Shown: piece by piece, positions 59,909-64,000 of the stretch
Position numbering within the stretch: position 1 is the stretch's first letter
Layout: each line of letters opens with the position of its first letter
Source: Pseudomonas fulva
GTDB lineage: Bacteria; Pseudomonadota; Gammaproteobacteria; Pseudomonadales; Pseudomonadaceae
DNA length: 64,000 nucleotides
Direction of reading: 5' to 3'
Assembly: GCF_015680705.1 (NCBI RefSeq)
Contig: NZ_JADNYP010000020.1
Coordinates: forward strand, 1-64,000
The notes under the pieces: model-generated
Told to the model about the DNA's origin: nothing
The model's database searches: none
Seen by the model: only the letters and a program-made list of their open reading frames with translations
Made by a program: the position numbers and the translations under genes

Positions 59909-60232
59909 ATGGCTATCAGCATGACAGAAGCCGCCGCCAATCACGTGCGGCGCTCCCTGGAAGGGCGCGGCAAGGGCGAGGGCATCCGCCTGGGCGTACG
60001 CACCACCGGCTGCTCCGGCCTGGCCTATGTACTGGAATTCGTCGACGAACTCGCCGACGAGGACCAGGTCTACGAAAGCCATGGCGTCAAGGTCATCATC
60101 GACCCGAAGAGCCTGGTCTACCTGGACGGCACGGAGCTGGACTTCGTCAAGGAAGGGCTGAACGAAGGCTTCAAGTTCAACAATCCCAACGTGCGCGGTG
60201 AGTGTGGCTGCGGCGAAAGCTTCAACGTCTGA
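59909..60232 (+). CDS. iscA: Fe-S A-type carrier IscA
   Basis: A 107-residue A-type carrier. The three conserved cysteines lie in TTGCSGLAY and the C-terminal GECGCGESFNV. It moves iron or clusters from scaffold to target proteins. Confidence 0.97.
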   Translation: MAISMTEAAANHVRRSLEGRGKGEGIRLGVRTTGCSGLAYVLEFVDELADEDQVYESHGVKVIIDPKSLVYLDGTELDFVKEGLNEGFKFNNPNVRGECGCGESFNV

Positions 60233-60240
60233 GGCCGACC

Positions 60241-60762
60241 GTGGGTATTCCTTGCCATTTCGCCCTGTTCGACCTGCAGCCTGACTTTCGTCTGGACCTC
60301 GACAAGCTCGCTTCGCGTTATCGCGAACTGGCCCGCGAGGTGCACCCGGACCGCTTCGTCGACGCCTCCGAGCATGAGCAGCGGGTCGCCCTCGAGCGAT
60401 CGGCCGCGCTCAACGAAGCCTACCAGACCCTGCGCAGCCCTTCGCGTCGCGCCCGCTACTTGCTGTCCATCAGCGGGCACGCGGTGCCCCAGGAAGTCAC
60501 GGTCCACGATCCGGACTTCCTGATGCAGCAGATGCAGTGGCGCGAGGAGCTCGAAGAGTTGCAGGACGAAGCCGACCTGGACGGTGTCGCGTTGTTCAAG
60601 CGACGCCTCAGGCAGGCGCAGGACACGTTGAACGACGATTTTGCCGCTTGTTGGGATGACTCTGCGCGGCGTGACCAGGCCGAGCGCCTGATGCGCCGCA
60701 TGCAGTTTCTCGACAAGCTCGCCCAAGAAGTGCGCCAACTGGAAGAGCGCCTCGACGATTAA
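60241..60762 (+). CDS. hscB: Fe-S co-chaperone HscB
   Basis: A 173-residue J-protein that brings IscU to HscA. The J-domain has HPDRF (about 34-38); the C-terminal three-helix domain binds IscU. Start is GTG 60241 (MGIPCHFALFDLQPDF), 8 bp after iscA. Residue 5 Cys is non-ligating here. Confidence 0.96.
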   Translation: MGIPCHFALFDLQPDFRLDLDKLASRYRELAREVHPDRFVDASEHEQRVALERSAALNEAYQTLRSPSRRARYLLSISGHAVPQEVTVHDPDFLMQQMQWREELEELQDEADLDGVALFKRRLRQAQDTLNDDFAACWDDSARRDQAERLMRRMQFLDKLAQEVRQLEERLDD

Positions 60763-60804
60763 CCCGGCGTCGACCGTGAGGACGCCTAAGGTACTCAGAT
60801 AAGC

Positions 60805-62667
60805 ATGGCCCTACTGCAGATCGCCGAACCCGGTCAGACCCCCCAGCCGCACCAGCGTCGCCTGGCGGTGGGGATCGACCTGGGCACCACCAATTCCCTG
60901 GTCGCCGCGGTACGCAGCGGCCGCAGCGAGCCGCTGCCGGATGCATCGGGCAATGTCATCCTGCCTTCGGCCGTGCGCTACCTCGAGGGTCGCAGCGAGG
61001 TCGGCCTCGCCGCGCGCGAAGCGGCGTCCCAGGATCCGTTGAACACCATCCTGTCGGTCAAGCGCCTGATGGGGCGCGGCCTGGCCGACGTCAAGCAGCT
61101 GGGCGAGCAGCTGCCGTATCGCTTCCTCGGGGGCGAATCGCACATGCCGTTCATCGACACCGTCCAAGGTCCGAAGAGCCCGGTGGAGGTGTCTGCGGAC
61201 ATCCTCCGTGCCCTGCGTCAGCGCGCCGAGCAGACCCTGGGCGGCGAGCTGGTCGGGGCGGTCATCACCGTGCCGGCCTATTTCGATGACGCCCAGCGCC
61301 AGGCGACCAAGGATGCCGCGCGCCTTGCCGGCCTCGATGTCCTGCGGCTGCTCAACGAGCCGACCGCGGCTGCCGTGGCCTATGGCCTGGACCAGAATGC
61401 CGAAGGGCTCGTGGCGATCTACGACCTCGGCGGCGGCACCTTCGATATCTCCATCCTGCGCCTGACCGCCGGCGTCTTCGAGGTATTGGCCACCGGCGGC
61501 GACACGGCGCTCGGGGGCGATGACTTCGACCATGCCATCGCCAGCTGGATCATCGACCAGGCCGGCCTGTCCGCCGACCTCGACCCGGCCACGCAGCGCG
61601 AGCTGCTGCAAACCGCCTGCGCGGCCAAGCAGGCGCTGACCGATGTCGAGTCGGTCATGGTCGGTCATGCTGGCTGGCAGGGCGAGTTGAGCCGCGCGGC
61701 CTTCGAAGCCATGATCGAGCCGCTGGTCGCCCGCAGCCTCAAGGCCTGCCGGCGCGCGGTGCGTGACAGCGGCGTGGAACTCGAGGACGTGCGCGAGGTG
61801 GTCATGGTCGGCGGTTCGACCCGCGTGCCGCGCGTGCGCGAGGCGGTCGGCGCGCTGTTCGGGCGCACGCCACTGACCTCCATCGACCCGGACCAGGTAG
61901 TCGCCATCGGCGCTGCGATCCAGGCCGATGCCCTGGCTGGCAATCGTCGTGAAGGGGGCGAACTGCTCCTGCTCGACGTGATCCCGCTGTCGCTGGGGCT
62001 CGAGACCATGGGCGGGCTGATGGAAAAGATCATTCCGCGCAACACCACCATTCCAGTGGCGCGAGCCCAGGAATTCACCACCTACAAGGATGGCCAGTCG
62101 GCCATGATGATCCATGTGCTGCAGGGCGAGCGCGAGCTGGTCGCCGACTGCCGCTCGCTGGCGCGCTTCGAATTGCGTGGCATTCCACCGATGGTCGCCG
62201 GTGCCGCGAAGATCCGCGTGACCTTCCAGGTCGACGCCGACGGCCTGCTCGGGGTCGCGGCTCGTGAAGTCACCTCCGGCGTGGAGGCCAGCATCCAGGT
62301 GAAGCCCTCCTATGGCCTGACCGATGGCGAGATCGCCCGCATGCTCAAGGATTCGTTCGAGCATGCCGGGAGCGACAAGCAGCTGCGCCAGCTGCGCGAG
62401 CACCAGGTCGACGCCGAGCGGTTGCTCGAGGCCGTGCAGGGCGCCCTGGAGGCCGACGGCGATCGCCTGCTCGATGCCGAAGAGCGCCAGGCCATCGAAC
62501 TGCAGATGCAGGAGCTGCGTGATTTGCTTGCCGGCACCGATGGTCCTGCCATCGAGCAACAGACCAGGCGTCTGTCGCAAGTGACCGATGCTTTTGCCGC
62601 CCGTCGCCTTGATTCGACGGTCAAAGCCGCACTGGCCGGGCGCAACCTGAATGAGATCGAGGAGTAA
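60805..62667 (+). CDS. hscA: Fe-S chaperone HscA (Hsp70 family)
   Basis: A 620-residue specialised Hsp70 that releases clusters from IscU. The ATPase domain (about 20-390) has VGIDLGTTNSLVA, IYDLGGGTFDISIL and VVMVGGSTRVPRVREAV. The substrate-binding domain (390-620) binds the IscU LPPVK motif. It lies 42 bp after hscB. Confidence 0.97.
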   Translation: MALLQIAEPGQTPQPHQRRLAVGIDLGTTNSLVAAVRSGRSEPLPDASGNVILPSAVRYLEGRSEVGLAAREAASQDPLNTILSVKRLMGRGLADVKQLGEQLPYRFLGGESHMPFIDTVQGPKSPVEVSADILRALRQRAEQTLGGELVGAVITVPAYFDDAQRQATKDAARLAGLDVLRLLNEPTAAAVAYGLDQNAEGLVAIYDLGGGTFDISILRLTAGVFEVLATGGDTALGGDDFDHAIASWIIDQAGLSADLDPATQRELLQTACAAKQALTDVESVMVGHAGWQGELSRAAFEAMIEPLVARSLKACRRAVRDSGVELEDVREVVMVGGSTRVPRVREAVGALFGRTPLTSIDPDQVVAIGAAIQADALAGNRREGGELLLLDVIPLSLGLETMGGLMEKIIPRNTTIPVARAQEFTTYKDGQSAMMIHVLQGERELVADCRSLARFELRGIPPMVAGAAKIRVTFQVDADGLLGVAAREVTSGVEASIQVKPSYGLTDGEIARMLKDSFEHAGSDKQLRQLREHQVDAERLLEAVQGALEADGDRLLDAEERQAIELQMQELRDLLAGTDGPAIEQQTRRLSQVTDAFAARRLDSTVKAALAGRNLNEIEE

Positions 62668-62670
62668 CCG

Positions 62671-63012
62671 ATGCCCCAGGTGATTTTCCTGCCGCACGAA
62701 AAGTTCTGCCCGGACGGGCTGGTGGTGGAGGTGGAGCCGGGTACCAATATCCTGGAACTGGCCCACGAGCACCACATCGAGATGGAAAGCGCGTGCGGCG
62801 GTGTCTGTGCCTGCACCACCTGTCATTGCATCATCCGCAAGGGCTTCGACTCCATCGAGGAGGCCGACGAACTCGAGGAAGACATGCTGGACAAGGCCTG
62901 GGGGCTGGAAGCTCAGTCGCGCTTGGCCTGCCAGGTGCTGGTCGGCGACCAGGACCTGACCATCGAGATTCCCAAGTATTCGCTCAACCACGCCGCCGAG
63001 GCGCCGCATTGA
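62671..63012 (+). CDS. fdx: Isc-type [2Fe-2S] ferredoxin
   Basis: A 113-residue adrenodoxin-type ferredoxin that supplies electrons for cluster assembly. Cluster ligands are in ESACGGVCACTTCHC and a later Cys in LACQVLV. Begins 3 bp after hscA. Confidence 0.97.
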   Translation: MPQVIFLPHEKFCPDGLVVEVEPGTNILELAHEHHIEMESACGGVCACTTCHCIIRKGFDSIEEADELEEDMLDKAWGLEAQSRLACQVLVGDQDLTIEIPKYSLNHAAEAPH

Positions 63013-63026
63013 GGCAGGAGCCGCTC

Positions 63027-63227
63027 ATGAGTCTGAAGTGGGTCGATGTACTCGAAATCGCCATCCAGCTGGCCGAGAGCAAGCCGGAAGTCGATCCTCG
63101 CTACCTGAATTTCGTCGAGCTGCATCGTTGGGTCCTGGCGCTGCCGGAGTTCAGCGACGACCCGCAGCGTGGCGGCGAGAAGGTCCTGGAAGCGATCCAG
63201 GCAGCCTGGATCGACGAGCTCGACTGA
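63027..63227 (+). CDS. iscX: Fe-S assembly protein IscX
   Basis: A 66-residue acidic protein that binds iron and IscS and tunes desulfurase activity. Opening SLKWVDVLEIAIQLAES and the tail EAIQAAWIDELD are the family signature. Start ATG 63027 after GGAG. Last gene of the isc operon, followed by a hairpin. Confidence 0.96.
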   Translation: MSLKWVDVLEIAIQLAESKPEVDPRYLNFVELHRWVLALPEFSDDPQRGGEKVLEAIQAAWIDELD

Positions 63228-63255
63228 AGCGCGCTGCAGGTTAGGCAATCCCCAG

Positions 63256-63285
63256 GAACCCGCGTATAATCCGCGGGTTCAATTT
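63256..63285 (+). terminator. isc terminator hairpin whose loop is TATAAT (possible ndk -10)
   Basis: A 9-bp stem GAACCCGCG / CGCGGGTTC (63256-63264 and 63272-63280) is followed by AATTTTT. The 7-nt loop is TATAATC, a perfect -10 hexamer (63265-63270). It lies 28 bp past iscX and 30 bp before ndk, so terminator and ndk promoter appear to overlap. The -35 region is weak. Confidence 0.7.
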
Positions 63286-63314
63286 TTCGCAACACTCAAA
63301 TTCCGGAGTTTCCA

Positions 63315-63746
63315 ATGGCTGTTCAACGTACCTTCTCCATCATCAAGCCCGACGCAGTTGCCAAGAACGTCATCGGCAAGATCACCACTCGCTTCGAAGA
63401 AGCCGGCCTGCGCGTCGTCGCCTCGAAGATGAAGCAGCTGTCCAAGGCCGAGGCCGAAGGTTTCTACGCCGAGCACAAGGAGCGTGGCTTCTTTGCTGAT
63501 CTGGTCGCCTTCATGACTTCCGGTCCGGTCATCGTCCAGGTGCTGGAAGGCGAGAACGCCGTCCTGAAGAACCGCGAGCTGATGGGCGCCACCAACCCGA
63601 AGGAAGCTGCCGCCGGCACCATCCGCGCCGACTTCGCCGTCTCCATCGACGAGAACGCCGTCCACGGTTCCGACTCGGAAGCTTCGGCTGCCCGCGAAAT
63701 CGCTTACTTCTTCTCCGCTACCGAGCTGTGCGACCGCATTCGCTAA
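63315..63746 (+). CDS. ndk: Nucleoside diphosphate kinase
   Basis: A 143-residue enzyme that equilibrates nucleoside tri- and diphosphates. Catalytic His117 is in NAVHGSDS. Opening RTFSIIKPDAVAKNVIGKI is typical; length is standard. An independent promoter is likely within the preceding hairpin region. rlmN starts 24 bp downstream. Confidence 0.98.
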   Translation: MAVQRTFSIIKPDAVAKNVIGKITTRFEEAGLRVVASKMKQLSKAEAEGFYAEHKERGFFADLVAFMTSGPVIVQVLEGENAVLKNRELMGATNPKEAAAGTIRADFAVSIDENAVHGSDSEASAAREIAYFFSATELCDRIR

Positions 63747-63770
63747 GCGAACAGGGTCCTGGGTGATTCC

Positions 63771-64000
63771 ATGAGTGACATGACTGGCAAGATCAACCTG
63801 CTGGGCCTGACCCAGCCGGAAATGGAAAAATTCTTCGAGTCGATCGGGGAGAAGCGTTTTCGTGCCGGCCAGGTCATGAAATGGATTCACCACTTCGGCG
63901 TCGACGATTTCGACGCCATGACCAATGTCGGCAAGGCCCTGCGCGAAAAGCTCAAGGGCGTTGCCGAGATTCGCGCGCCGGAAGTGGTCAGCGAAGACAT
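63771..64000 (+). CDS. rlmN: Dual-specificity 23S rRNA/tRNA adenine methyltransferase RlmN (partial, 5' end)
   Basis: The first 76 codons of a radical-SAM methyltransferase that makes 2-methyladenosine at 23S rRNA A2503 and tRNA A37. The N-terminal accessory segment KINLLGLTQPEMEKFFESIG and GQVMKWIHHFGVDDFDAMT is recognisable. The CxxxCxxC cluster motif lies beyond the window. Confidence 0.9.
   Translation, partial: MSDMTGKINLLGLTQPEMEKFFESIGEKRFRAGQVMKWIHHFGVDDFDAMTNVGKALREKLKGVAEIRAPEVVSED

Noticed and set aside
57626..60082. An 818-codon minus-strand frame across iscR-iscS-iscU
   Set aside because: Antisense shadow of conserved isc genes; no motif, no ribosome-binding site.
60811..63009. 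A 732-codon minus-strand frame across hscA and fdx
   Set aside because: Same reason: high G+C antisense opening of a strongly conserved gene.
1..64000. tRNA, rRNA, CRISPR array, insertion sequence, prophage or toxin-antitoxin genes
   Set aside because: I looked for each; no cloverleaf, repeat-spacer array, transposase or phage gene was visible. The PIN domain at 32.4 kb belongs to a PhoH ATPase, not a VapC toxin.

Overview
The window reads as chromosomal DNA of a fluorescent Pseudomonas, most likely of the P. putida / P. entomophila group. The reasons are the high G+C coding style and the presence of algW, a methionine gamma-lyase (mdeA) beside an Lrp-type regulator, mmsAB beside a LysR gene, the petABC-sspAB block, the complete isc operon, and P. 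putida-type REP sequences. I see no integrase, transposase, phage gene, CRISPR array, rRNA or tRNA. The window ends inside rlmN.

Layout. (1) 0.1-3.7 kb: a LysR regulator divergent from mmsAB (valine and methylmalonate-semialdehyde catabolism). (2) 3.8-8.4 kb: a cupin gene, then a minus-strand lipid operon. In transcription order it holds a CDP-alcohol phosphotransferase (YnbA-like), an alpha/beta-hydrolase fused to a methyltransferase (YnbC-like), a PlsC-like acyltransferase and a CDP-diacylglycerol synthase-like protein (YnbB-like). This is the best candidate in the window for a poorly described pathway. (3) 8.6-16.7 kb: a TauE/SafE permease, a small monooxygenase, mdaB, a Fur-box-preceded DUF3649-PepSY-DUF3325 operon, an AraC/EamA pair, a 2-ketoaldonate reductase and a LysR regulator. 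(4) 16.9-28.3 kb: two complete tripartite export systems, one AaeXAB-like with its own outer-membrane factor and one EmrAB-like with an outer-membrane factor and a trailing short-chain dehydrogenase. Each is next to a LysR regulator.

(5) 28.4-38.1 kb: a second short-chain dehydrogenase, a small membrane protein, yaaA, a degenerate polysaccharide deacetylase, a PhoH-family ATPase, moaCDE, a NIF3-family protein, algW and a carboxylesterase. (6) 38.2-49.7 kb: rhlB, cysD-cysNC (sulfate activation), mdeR/mdeA (methionine to methanethiol), zapG/yhcB, a hydrolase, a long-form trpS, zapE and a GlxA-type regulator. (7) 50.1-55 kb: rplM-rpsI with a clear sigma-70 promoter, petABC (cytochrome bc1) and sspAB. 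(8) 55-64 kb: suhB, trmJ, cysE, then iscR-iscS-iscU-iscA-hscB-hscA-fdx-iscX, ndk and the start of rlmN.

Sulfur metabolism is a recurring theme. Sulfate activation (cysDNC), O-acetylserine synthesis (cysE), methionine breakdown (mdeA), molybdopterin thiolation (moaD/E) and Fe-S assembly (isc) all lie within 30 kb. The other themes are envelope lipid chemistry, export, and stress proteins (algW, yaaA, usp, sspAB). Functional calls rest on motifs and remembered family features. No database search was run.
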